From Asterionellopsis glacialis (taxonomy: Eukaryota; Bacillariophyta; Plagiogrammaphyceae; Rhaphoneidales; Asterionellopsidaceae): a stretch of 30,840 nt of DNA. The first letter of the stretch is position 1; every line of letters starts with the position of its first letter. The notes beneath the pieces are model-generated. The model made no database searches. It saw nothing but the letters and a program-made list of their open reading frames with translations, and was not told the DNA's origin. The translations under genes and the position numbers were made by a program. Positions 11,166 to 19,400 of the stretch are shown here, one piece after another. The stretch spans positions 1 to 30,840 of the forward strand of contig WKLE02000416.1 in assembly GCA_014885115.2 (NCBI GenBank), read 5' to 3'.

Positions 11166-11735
11166 CAGTCGTCGCACACATGCATTGACACCCAGTGCGC
11201 TGAGACGGAGTGTCAATATATGTGTACTGTCAATCTATCTATACTACAAGTACGTAAGGCCTTACAAACGTAATCTAAGGTACCACTATCAAGGCAGAGA
11301 AAATAATCTGTACAGTATGTGCATACAATATAATGCAGTTGAACAGTTGATGTTTTTTGATTCTTCTTCACATTTACTTTAGTTGAAATTGGGCTCCCAT
11401 GTCATTTTCAGTACGTCTAGGTTCAAGGATTTGTCACTTACCAATCGATCAGAGTTGCTACTCAAGCTCATAATCAAGTTGACATTACATGAGCACAGAT
11501 GATCAAATGCCTTGAAGAAGGTGCTGCTAACTTCCTGCAGTCTTGAGTCTTGTTGAAATTTTGAAGAATCTTGGGAGTTTGGCATATTTGCTAGGCACTT
11601 GGTTACATTTTCTTCTTCTCTTCCAGGAAAAGCTGGGAAGGTTAGGGTTAGGGTTAGGGTAGTGTTCAGCAATGCTGTGTCAATGTATCTGTACTGTCAA
11701 TGTATTGGTACATCAATGCATGTGTGCGATGACTG
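11166..11735. mobile_element. Non-autonomous inverted-repeat element (about 570 bp)
   Basis: Terminal inverted repeats of 23 bp with one mismatch bound the segment. The left one is at 11166-11188 (CAGTCGTCGCACACATGC...) and the right one at 11713-11735. A subterminal direct repeat, TGTCAATRTATSTGTACTGTCAAT, occurs near both ends at 11211-11238 and 11678-11706. The left end also holds a hairpin with arms TTGACAC and GTGTCAA, about 11185-11217. The interior has no credible transposase. It contains three perfect TTAGGG units at 11642-11659. I could not see a clear target-site duplication. The structure fits a MITE-like element, but a local inverted duplication is an alternative. Confidence 0.55.
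11642..11659 (+). repeat. Interstitial telomere-like repeat (TTAGGG)x3
   Basis: Three perfect TTAGGG units lie in tandem, followed by a partial unit. TTAGGG is the telomere repeat reported for many eukaryotes including diatoms. An internal copy can mark a healed break, an old telomere fusion, or chance in a repeat-rich segment. The array sits inside the inverted-repeat element at 11166-11735, close to its right end. Confidence 0.7.
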
Positions 11736-11879
11736 CATCTGATTCATCATGAAAGTCCTCAAGATCATTGTTAAAATCAAGCAAGTCAATGTGTTTTTGA
11801 CCCGGTCAACAATGTGATTGTTCATGGAATTTTCCTTGCTGGGGTTTTTGTTAGTGACATAACAAGTTTCCAACGCCTC

Positions 11880-12574
11880 CTATTGAGTGGATTGTGATTG
11901 AGGGTTTTCAGATTTGGTTTCTGAGGACTGTGTAAGTAAAAAAGAAACACTGACTTGGGAGTTAAGATGGCTCATCCTATAAGCACTTGAAACCACTTCA
12001 TAAGTTTTTTCATCCAATACTTCTTCAGTTTCAACAATACTGCATGTCATTTCAGAATTCTTTCTACTAGATGATGCTACTGATTCCTTGATATTGTTTG
12101 GAAATTTGTCCTTAATTAGAGAAGCTACTGTAGAAGGACTTTGATTGATTTCATCTCCTGCACTTTTTCTATTGTAATTTTTTTGTTTTTTTGACAAGGA
12201 ATCAAGAGTCAGACTATCAACAAATATCACTAAACTCCCAAATGCAATCCCTGTTTGGTAAATAATTTCTTGTTTCATATCAGCCCTGTCTTCATGGTAG
12301 CTTTTGTCTAGTAGGGAAACAAAAAAAGAAGAAAAGAGGATGTTGTTTGAGCATTGTGATGGTGGATTATGTTGTACATGCACTTGTCACTAGCAAATTG
12401 CACATGATGACTTACTTTTGTATCTTGCCAAAATTTTTGATGACAACATTTGATACCAAAAAAATTGCAACCATTGCAGTCAGGTTTGCTGCTTATGGCT
12501 AAACAATTCTTTGGAGAAGGAAGACTTGGCAAAGGAAAACATGTCAATGCTCCCACTTGTGTCATGAATGGCAT
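11880..12574 (-). pseudogene. Remnant of an unrecognised minus-strand gene with a Cys/His-rich segment
   Basis: Two minus-strand frames overlap. The upstream one (12574-12308) contains a cysteine/histidine pattern (CNGCNFFGIKCCHQKF, then HH and HHH further on) suggestive of a metal-binding fold. The downstream one (12383-11880) is hydrophilic and serine-rich with segments SYHEDRADMKQEIIYQ and GSLVIFVD. Intron-like signals lie between them: a GTAAGT donor at 12415 and a pyrimidine-rich acceptor ending CTAG at about 12308 (108 bp). Joining them directly puts the two parts out of phase, so this is either a frameshifted relic or a mis-assigned intron. No family was recognised. The DNA has no CpG at all over 11881-13080, as in the decayed transposon further along, so I infer an old mobile-element gene. 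Confidence 0.35.
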
Positions 12575-13089
12575 GTGTGAAAATTACAAACTGGAGGAGG
12601 GAAAAACCACAGGGGTTTTGGCAGTCTGCAAAGAGGAAGAATATTGGAGAAGGGTTCTTTGCCAAAAAAATCAGTGTGATCAATCATGAGTATTGGAAGT
12701 GAGAACAAAAAAATTATAAACAAATTTGAAAATACATGTGAAATAATTTGTAGTATCTGAAAATAATTTATATTAGTACTTAGTAACTATATATCAACTA
12801 ATAGTTATTATTCCAGAACCTCTTTGTGTTTTTCTTGCTTTCATGAAATATTCCACTTAGAGACTTCCAGGAATATTGTTTCAATGGAAAAGTAAGCTCT
12901 CATCAAACACAGGGAGAGTGCCAAAAATAAATTCCTTTTTCACAAAAAAACAAAAAAATTCTCCTCAGAAGAATCAGGAAATTGTTTTTTTTAGATGTAC
13001 TACAAAACAGTACTTATTATTGCATAGTGAATATGTTGAAGCCCCACACAGAGGAAAAGCCCAACAGGTGCTCCTACAACTACCTCAGT

Positions 13090-13948
13090 GGGTGCATAAC
13101 TTAAGCGCAAGCAGATATCTGAATATTTGATTTTGGTTTTTTGTCTGTCTGTGATTCACCCCATGGAAGCATAGTGCATAGCTTAAGCACAAAAATTTAT
13201 ATTTATTTGGTTCCCCCCCAGCCAAAATTCATGAATTATTACAGGGAGTGTAGTATGATTGCTGAGTGATTCTGTGTTTTTTTTCCTGCCTAGTGCAGTC
13301 TTATGGTGTATCAACCATGGTGTTCAAAAACCATTTATAAATGAAGTTCAAAGCAAACGAAGCCGTCAACCATCCTAATGTCTCATATACACTAATATTT
13401 TGAAAGACTAACATCTATAAACAATTAAGAACAGTTGTGCATCTCAAAAAATGGTGGATTGTTGTTTTTGTTGTTGATGACATCAAAAGGTAATACCAAA
13501 CCAGATACACTCACTTTCCTATAGAAAAATGCACCATTTGTCTTGCCACATTCACAGGGGGTTGTTGTGCATAGTGAAAGCAACATGGAGTTGTCACTTG
13601 TATGATTTCAAAAGTCACTGTGATAGCAGTGAGGATGAAAATGATGTTGTGATGCCTATATTGTGTGTGTATTTTATGTGCTACAAACAGTTTTGGAACA
13701 TAAAAATGTGTCAAAATTGAGAGGCTGTGGTGCATTCAAATAAATTAAAAAAAACAAATAAATTTTGGAATATAAAGTTTGGTGTCTGACTTGGCAAAAC
13801 TAAATTTATTGTTTTGGACAGGTCCAAGTAGCTCTCCAAAAAAGATCTGGGTGTTATAACCTAATAAAATGGTGGCCACATCAGTTTAATAGGTTATGAA
13901 ACCCAAAACCAAATCTCAGATATTTGCTTGTGCCTAAGTTATGCACCC
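13090..13948. mobile_element. MITE-like element with about 50-bp imperfect terminal inverted repeats
   Basis: The left end at 13090-13140 (GGGTGCATAACTTAAGCGCA...) and the right end at 13902-13948 are imperfect inverted copies of each other over about 50 bp. The match includes GCAGATATCTGA versus GCAAATATCTGA and the terminal GGGTGCATAACTTA. A third, weaker copy in the left-end orientation lies just inside the left end (about 13174-13216, GTGCATAGCTTAAGCACAA). Near the right end is a further hairpin with arms TTATAACCTAATAAA and TTTAATAGGTTATGA (about 13853-13899). No convincing transposase lies inside. An exact target duplication was not evident; candidate flanks CCTCAGTG and CCTTAATG match at only six of eight bases. 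Confidence 0.65.
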
Positions 13949-14690
13949 CCTTAATGAACTAGAACAAAATGGATATGTAATAAGGGCATATATTTTCTTG
14001 CTCACTGTTTCCACAAAAGCTTACTGTATAATTTTTGTTTGAAACGTGGATGCAAGTGCATCCACTCCACCACTTTTGGTATTTGAAAAGAATAAATCCA
14101 TCATGAAGTGATGGTTTTCTGAAAGTGTGGACTTCAAAAGCCATTTCTTGTAAGAGTTCAATTGTCATCTACAGTACTGCACAATACCTATTGAAGCAAT
14201 GAGATATAAAAAGACATGAGAACATGATGTATCTTCTTCAAGAATTGGCACAATACATTCAGTAGTACTGCATAATACAGTAATTACTTCTCAAAGGGCT
14301 GAAGTGCAATATCAAACAATCCAGATGATACAAATGAAAAAATCAGAGATGACACAAGTAATTTTTCAACTTATTGTTCAGCAAATGTTAACAGGATAAG
14401 ACAACGTTTAATTGTAGTGAAATAATCCAAATACTGTACTAAAATTGAGATGAGTTTTTGGGCCCTTACTTTAAATAGGTGCATGATAGAACTTTCAAAA
14501 TAGGCAAATGATATTGTTGTCTTTGAAATGGTTGTTATTTTTTTAGCATTGATATGCCATAGAACCCTGGAAAATGACTCTGTACATATAAACTTTTCAC
14601 CCAACAAAATGAAAAATTGGTAGACACTAACTAACTTACACTCCCATACATTATGGCCTGGCTATCTGGCTGGCTGCAACCGCTAACGAG

Positions 14691-15655
14691 CATGCGGGCG
14701 ATACACAGTTGTTCACATGTCACTCCTCTTCGCTACGAAGAAAATAGAATTCCGTTATCGCATAAGTTCTTTATTATGTGTACGAGTACATAGACTACAG
14801 TAGAATCGTTACACAACCAAAGTCCTCATGAGTTTCTAAAATTCATGAATGTTTGGGAGTGTTTACGAACGAAACACATCTGTCTATCATCTACCGGTAT
14901 CTATCTACCAGGTACCATGGATACCGTAGGACTAACTAGTACCTGGTACCTATTGTAGGTCCAGGTAGTCCTACGTACAGACAGTAAATACCGGCCGTTA
15001 TCTATCGATCTTCTTTTCTACTAGTATACTGCGCGCATCGGGTAATGTACCGGTAGGTCCTACCAGTACCTGGTACCCGTACGGTTTTACATCGACCTCT
15101 CTCTCTAGCTAGCTAGCACTTTCTTCTGTGCTCTCTACTCTAGAGAGAGTGTCGTGATTACTTGCTTCAAACAAGACAGGCAAGACACGGAGTTTTGTTA
15201 TTGGAATAGACAAGGCTAAGCTGTATCATCGTAAAGTCGCTGTGTTTGAGAATAACAACAGAAGTCTTTACAACGGTTGATAGACCCTCGTGAAGGAGAA
15301 ATAAAGACGGTACGTTTCAGCATCGCGTCCTTGGTCACCATCGTTCCGTTCCGACATCTTTGGTCAAGGCTTCCTTGCTGGCGCGGTCGTTAGGTTTGTC
15401 GCCTGTCGGCCCTTTTTGCATGATGACGTCGTTCTACTTATGGAATGTTGTTTTTCAGTATTAAAAAAGATCCGTTGGAGCTGTTCTATCATCCTCGTTG
15501 ATGTATATTTAGATAAAGACAGGAATCTCATCCTTTTTCCCCGCCTCCTTGTGTATGGTGCGTTCAAAATATTTTTCATTTGTATGGTAAACACCACACA
15601 AACGCAACTCGAAAACGAACAGGGTAGATAGAAACAATAAAGACAAGAAGTTAAA
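14691..15655. other. Upstream region of the Rab gene, rich in short palindromes
   Basis: CpG content returns to host level here. Between 14890 and 15085 the DNA is a dense patchwork of overlapping palindromic words: GGTACC at 14911, 14945 and 15072, plus ACCGGT, CTAGT, GTAGGAC and GTACGT words. CT/GA motifs follow at 15097-15120 and 15131-15147. A TGACGTC word lies at 15424, about 230 bases before the Rab start. No gene was recognised in the roughly 960 bases. Confidence 0.5.
15131..15147. repeat. CT/GA inverted repeat upstream of the Rab gene
   Basis: The arms CTCTCTA and TAGAGAG are separated by CTC. The site is about 510 bases upstream of the ATG at 15656 and belongs to the same motif set as the sites at 5289, 10399 and 18558. 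Just before it, at 15097-15117, is a run of CTCTCTCTCT followed by AGCTAGCTAGC. Confidence 0.5.
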
Positions 15656-16360
15656 ATGGCGGACGCATCGTCAGCAGCACCAGGACAACCACGTCCATTA
15701 CAAATGGGAGCAAAGGGTGCTTATATTGTACGGCTCTTAATGGTTGGGGACTCGTCTTGTGGAAAGACATCTCTTGTACTTCGATTCGATCAGAACGTAT
15801 TCTCTACCAAGTTTGTAACTACCATTGGAGTGGATTACAGAGATAAGATGGTTAAGATTGAAGGTGCACCCATGCGTCTTCAACTGTGGGACACGGCTGG
15901 ACAAGAACGATTCCGCTCCCTAACTTCTAATTTCTTTGGAAGAGCTGATGGATTTGTTCTTTGTTATGATATTTCGAACCGTCCCTCATTTGATCACGTA
16001 ATTGGATGGATGCGTGATATTAAGACACGTGCTCCTCCTGACTGCGACATTGTATTATGCGGAAACAAGGACGATCTTGACAACGATCGTGTCGTAAGTG
16101 CAGAAGAGGGAAAACAGCTGGCAGAAGAGTACGGAGTCCAATTCTTTGAAACATCAGCCTTGACAGGACACAATGTGGAACAAATGTTTACCGCACTAGC
16201 AACTACTATAAAGCACAAGAGAATTGATGAGATGGATGGAAATGCGGATGCTGGTGCCAATACGGATGCAGCATCAACTGCGAGAGATGCTCCATCGGTT
16301 ACCTTGGGAGCCACTCCTGCTGAGGGAGAAAGACAAAGTACTCAATCCAACTGTTGTTAG
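15656..16360 (+). CDS. Rab-family small GTPase (Rab1/8/10-like)
   Basis: The intronless frame encodes 234 residues. All GTPase motifs are present: P-loop GDSSCGKTS (31-39), switch I with TTIG (55-58), the Rab-typical WDTAGQERFRS (78-88), NKDD (137-140) and TSA (166-168). The chain ends in NCC, a dual-cysteine geranylgeranylation signal that anchors Rabs in membranes. The catalytic glutamine (Q83) is present, so normal GTP hydrolysis is expected. The effector region TTIGVDY and the RFRS segment resemble the Rab1/Rab8/Rab10 group, which act in secretory traffic, but I cannot assign a subfamily without a tree. An N-terminal extension of about 20 residues and an alanine-rich hypervariable tail (about 193-230) are unremarkable. 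The ATG is preceded by AAA. Confidence 0.95.
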   Translation: MADASSAAPGQPRPLQMGAKGAYIVRLLMVGDSSCGKTSLVLRFDQNVFSTKFVTTIGVDYRDKMVKIEGAPMRLQLWDTAGQERFRSLTSNFFGRADGFVLCYDISNRPSFDHVIGWMRDIKTRAPPDCDIVLCGNKDDLDNDRVVSAEEGKQLAEEYGVQFFETSALTGHNVEQMFTALATTIKHKRIDEMDGNADAGANTDAASTARDAPSVTLGATPAEGERQSTQSNCC

Positions 16361-17366
16361 GACTCCCTATATGTGTTTTGGTGTTTCTGTTGAGAATTAT
16401 CTTTGGTTTGCGGTTGCTTCTTTTATCCTTTTTTCCAAGGATTCATTAGTGTATGAGTTCTTCTCCTTTACATCTACGTACTAGTTGTAGTTTTTAATGG
16501 CAACACTGTGTGTGAAATCATTATGTTGATAATACTTTAATACCGCTATCCTATGCTGTTTAATACCAATTTTTTTCGAGAAAATTTAATGATATTAGAT
16601 GGCTTTCTCATGACTGATTGATGTTTGTTCTTTGGTGAATTTTCCGATTACATTGTACACGTACTTCTAAATATAATGAATTTGGGTGAAATAATTTTTT
16701 ATTATTTTTTGCAACACAAAAAACTCTTTAGATCACGACTTGTTGGAATGCAAATTAGTTGGAGTCGAATTACTCCTCTCATCATTGTTAGGGTTTTGAG
16801 AATGATTCTTGTGTAGCCACAAACAAGATTCTGCAACGGCTAACATTGGCATCGGTCGCTTTCCAGTGTACATGATACTTCGTAGGAATGTACGTAATAG
16901 GTTGGACCTACGGCATCGTACCGTTCCAGCGATACTCCTACAAGCCAGTAAGATCAAAGTTTTCCAATATTTTTTGTATGATATCTGTTTTTTACACATA
17001 ATGTAGTCTCAGGAGAGTAGAGAGTCCTACTCTTTCACGGTTCCGTTGCTCCACTCTTTCTCTCAGTGCAGATATCAGCCGTGTACTTTGAAATTGAAAC
17101 TGATTCCGGCAACAGACACAACATCATCATTGTGATAAATTGTATTCAACAGGAGGACCTTAGAGTGAACATTACAGCACCAAGCAAAATCTTTTATTGC
17201 AGTCATAATCTGTTAGCATTCAAGCGTATAGTAAAGGAATAGAGAGTATTCAAAGATTTCGATCTTCGATTCTGCACCAAATTTATAAGATTGTAAAGAA
17301 TTATACCATTGTGTTTTTCCAGCAGGCCCTCCAGAGATTTTATTTCAAAGTTATAGTACGTCCAAA
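16361..17366. other. Intergenic DNA between the Rab gene and the acidic-protein gene
   Basis: No gene was recognised in about 1 kb. The segment includes the Rab 3' flank, AT-rich DNA up to about 16800 and the presumed promoter of the gene at 17367. A short inverted repeat (AGAGTAG and CTACTCT, 17014-17033) lies about 340 bases upstream of that gene. Confidence 0.45.
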
Positions 17367-18278
17367 ATGTTTGGGTCCAACGATTCCACTGTGTCATCCT
17401 TGAAATTATGGGGTTTCCTTTGTCCTTGCCATGAATCAGAAGATGAATATGAAGCACGTTTCGCTTTGAAAGAATTGAAAGATTTACAAATTCAATGGCG
17501 ACGAACAATTTTAGAAAAACATTTTGAAGATGGTAATGAAGAACAAGTGTCGTCACAAATAAAGAATAATCATAATGTCGCAGATGATGAAGATGATTCA
17601 GAAAATATTATTCGAAAGAATATTTCCCTGGATGCACATATGAATGTTGTTGATTATCCTGAAGAAGGACCTGTATTAGAACTTGTATGTTGTGATCCGA
17701 AACGTTTCATGGACCATGAATACAATTTTGAAAAACAAGAAGGATACGAAACAAGTCGTTCTTTATCAAAATGCTTGTCTACTGAACAAGAATGTTTAGT
17801 TCATTATATCCCCTTACATGAGATTGTTCGTATTGATTTGACAGAAAATCGTGATCATGATGAAATTCATTTATTGGGACGAAATCTCATGCCCACAAAG
17901 TCACCAACCAAAGAAAGCAACGACAATGATGACGAAAAGAATAATTGTAGTAACGATATGATGGACAATCGGATTCAAGATTTTTGCGAAGAAAAAAAGG
18001 AAGATGTTTGTGATGTTTATCAGCATCCATCTCCATCTTCTCCTTCCAAGGTAGTATCAGAAGATCCTGAAGCTGATGAATACAAATGTTTGCTGCGTTT
18101 TCGTATTGATTCATTCTCTGCGGAAGAAGCTGTAGAATATTTGCATGCTATATTGATGTGGGATAGAATACGTCGTGAAGAGTTACGCGATTGGTATGAA
18201 CGACAAGCAGCAATGGAACAGCAATGGTTACTGGAAAAAGAAATATTGGAAGATGATGCAACAGCTGGAACATTGTAA
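17367..18278 (+). CDS. Hypothetical acidic protein, possible PH-like fold
   Basis: The intronless frame encodes 303 residues and I do not recognise the family. An N-terminal segment with WGFLCPCHESEDEYEARFALKELKDL leads into a charged helix (about 30-52). Acidic low-complexity stretches lie at about 60-80 and 175-215. Two more ordered segments flank the second acidic stretch: LELVCCDPKRF...HYIPLHEIVRIDL (about 104-157) and EYKCLLRFRIDSFSAEEAVEYLHAILMW (about 238-265), followed by a charged C-terminal helix. The pattern of strands, an IPL..I..ID strand, and a final amphipathic helix with a tryptophan recalls PH/GRAM-type domains interrupted by a disordered loop. This is a structural guess only. 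No membrane segment or signal peptide is visible. Confidence 0.7.
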   Translation: MFGSNDSTVSSLKLWGFLCPCHESEDEYEARFALKELKDLQIQWRRTILEKHFEDGNEEQVSSQIKNNHNVADDEDDSENIIRKNISLDAHMNVVDYPEEGPVLELVCCDPKRFMDHEYNFEKQEGYETSRSLSKCLSTEQECLVHYIPLHEIVRIDLTENRDHDEIHLLGRNLMPTKSPTKESNDNDDEKNNCSNDMMDNRIQDFCEEKKEDVCDVYQHPSPSSPSKVVSEDPEADEYKCLLRFRIDSFSAEEAVEYLHAILMWDRIRREELRDWYERQAAMEQQWLLEKEILEDDATAGTL

Positions 18279-19400
18279 GGAGGATTCTTAGGTTTATAAA
18301 TAGGCATAATTCACTCAGGCCGATTGCTCTCACTACCCATATAGAAAGATATTAATGTCAGCAAAGAATATTTTGAGCGACAACTTTGATTTTTTTAAAT
18401 AGAATAATCTGGAAATGAACTCAAGAAAGCTTTTAAAAATTGATTTAACTGACTATAGTTGGGAGCGTCGTTCATTTTGAAAGTTTCACTTACCTTCCTC
18501 TCTCCTTGTACATCCGTTAAATGCTTTTTTCGGTGTTTTTTGCGTGTAGCATTCCTACTCTCTCTAGAGAGAGAGTTTAGTCTCCTGTCTTCTCCAGAGA
18601 GTCTCTCTCCACTCTCGATGCTGCAAGTACGGTAGGCACCAGAGGTGGGTACAACTGTACCGGTACATTAGAGATAGGGGAAGTGTCCGAGCCGGTGTGG
18701 TATGTCATCCCAGCGTACCAGGTACGTACCATTCGGTACGTGCGTGGTGCGTGGCTGGCCTGTGACACTAGACTAGTGATTTGACGAGGTTCGTCTCGCA
18801 CGGGTGTGTTCTGCGAGTTTGTTGTCTTGCATTTCCAGGCCATCCATCCCTCATTATTTTCTATTTTGATGTGAGAGATGACGACACGACGACACATCAT
18901 TATGCCTCCTTTAGAGCGCCTCTGTAAAACCATTCACGATGAATGTCTGGATTACAAGCTGAATTTTTTTACTTCAACGATAGTTTCTAGCAATCTGTAA
19001 ATGTACTAAGCTTGAATCGTTTCGAAATCGGAGAGAGGATTTGCAGAACATTCAAAGCAGAATTGCAGCAAACGCAGAAACGTTTCTACGAGTGGATGAA
19101 ACAACTGAAGATGTCTGCCTAGAAGCCTTCAAACCTCTGACCCCTTCAGGGGTGATTCAATACAACTGAAGAAAATATGTACAAAAAGTAAGAATGAGTT
19201 GTGTACTGAACCCTAGTTATTGTTTGGCAGTATTCTATAACACATTTAGTCGCAGCAGCGTTCACCACGAGAGTTTCCAAAATCATCACACGAAGCAGCA
19301 TTTCGTGACTACAACGTTTGAACATATAATTTAAAATGAATATTCACAGCGTAAGGACACCCGTCGATCCGAAAAATCTGTAAATATTTTTGGTTGTGCT
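18279..19400. other. Intergenic DNA between two 3' ends, with palindrome clusters
   Basis: This region separates the 3' ends of the acidic-protein gene and the minus-strand transporter gene, so both genes converge on it. It contains the perfect palindrome at 18558-18573, a GTACC-rich patch at 18645-18745 and a short GC stem-loop CCCCTTCAGGGG at about 19140. No credible coding frame was found. The frames between 18577 and 18933 look like chance openings. Confidence 0.45.
18558..18573. repeat. Perfect 16-bp CT/GA palindrome
   Basis: CTCTCTCTAGAGAGAG is identical to the site at 10399-10414. It is followed within 40 bases by further CT/GA-rich sequence (CCAGAGAGTCTCTCTCC). Unlike the other copies it lies between two converging genes and not in front of a recognised start codon. 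Confidence 0.6.

Larger units (their letters stand above)
11880..14690. other. CpG-depleted, repeat-derived block
   Basis: From about 11880 to 14690 the sequence has almost no CpG: none between 11881 and 13080, three within the MITE-like element, and two from 13949 to 14680. CpG-rich sequence resumes abruptly at about 14690 (ACCGCTAACGAGCATGCGGGCG). The block has several minus-strand frames without recognisable domains (11880-12574, 13959-14168, 14371-14607) and is interrupted by an inverted-repeat element at 13090-13948. I interpret it as an old methylated transposon, now degenerate. Its ends could not be defined from terminal repeats. Confidence 0.5.

Noticed and set aside
12450..12689. Plus-strand frame of 79 residues
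   Set aside because: It lies opposite the minus-strand Cys/His-rich frame and shows no features of its own.
13037..13090. Zinc-finger-linker-like sequence (HTEEKPNRC) on the plus strand
   Set aside because: Only one linker-like match, no paired C2H2 finger around it, and the frame ends at the MITE end.
15364..15631. Short frames on both strands just upstream of the Rab start
   Set aside because: No domain, overlapping each other on opposite strands. Most likely 5' untranslated and promoter DNA.
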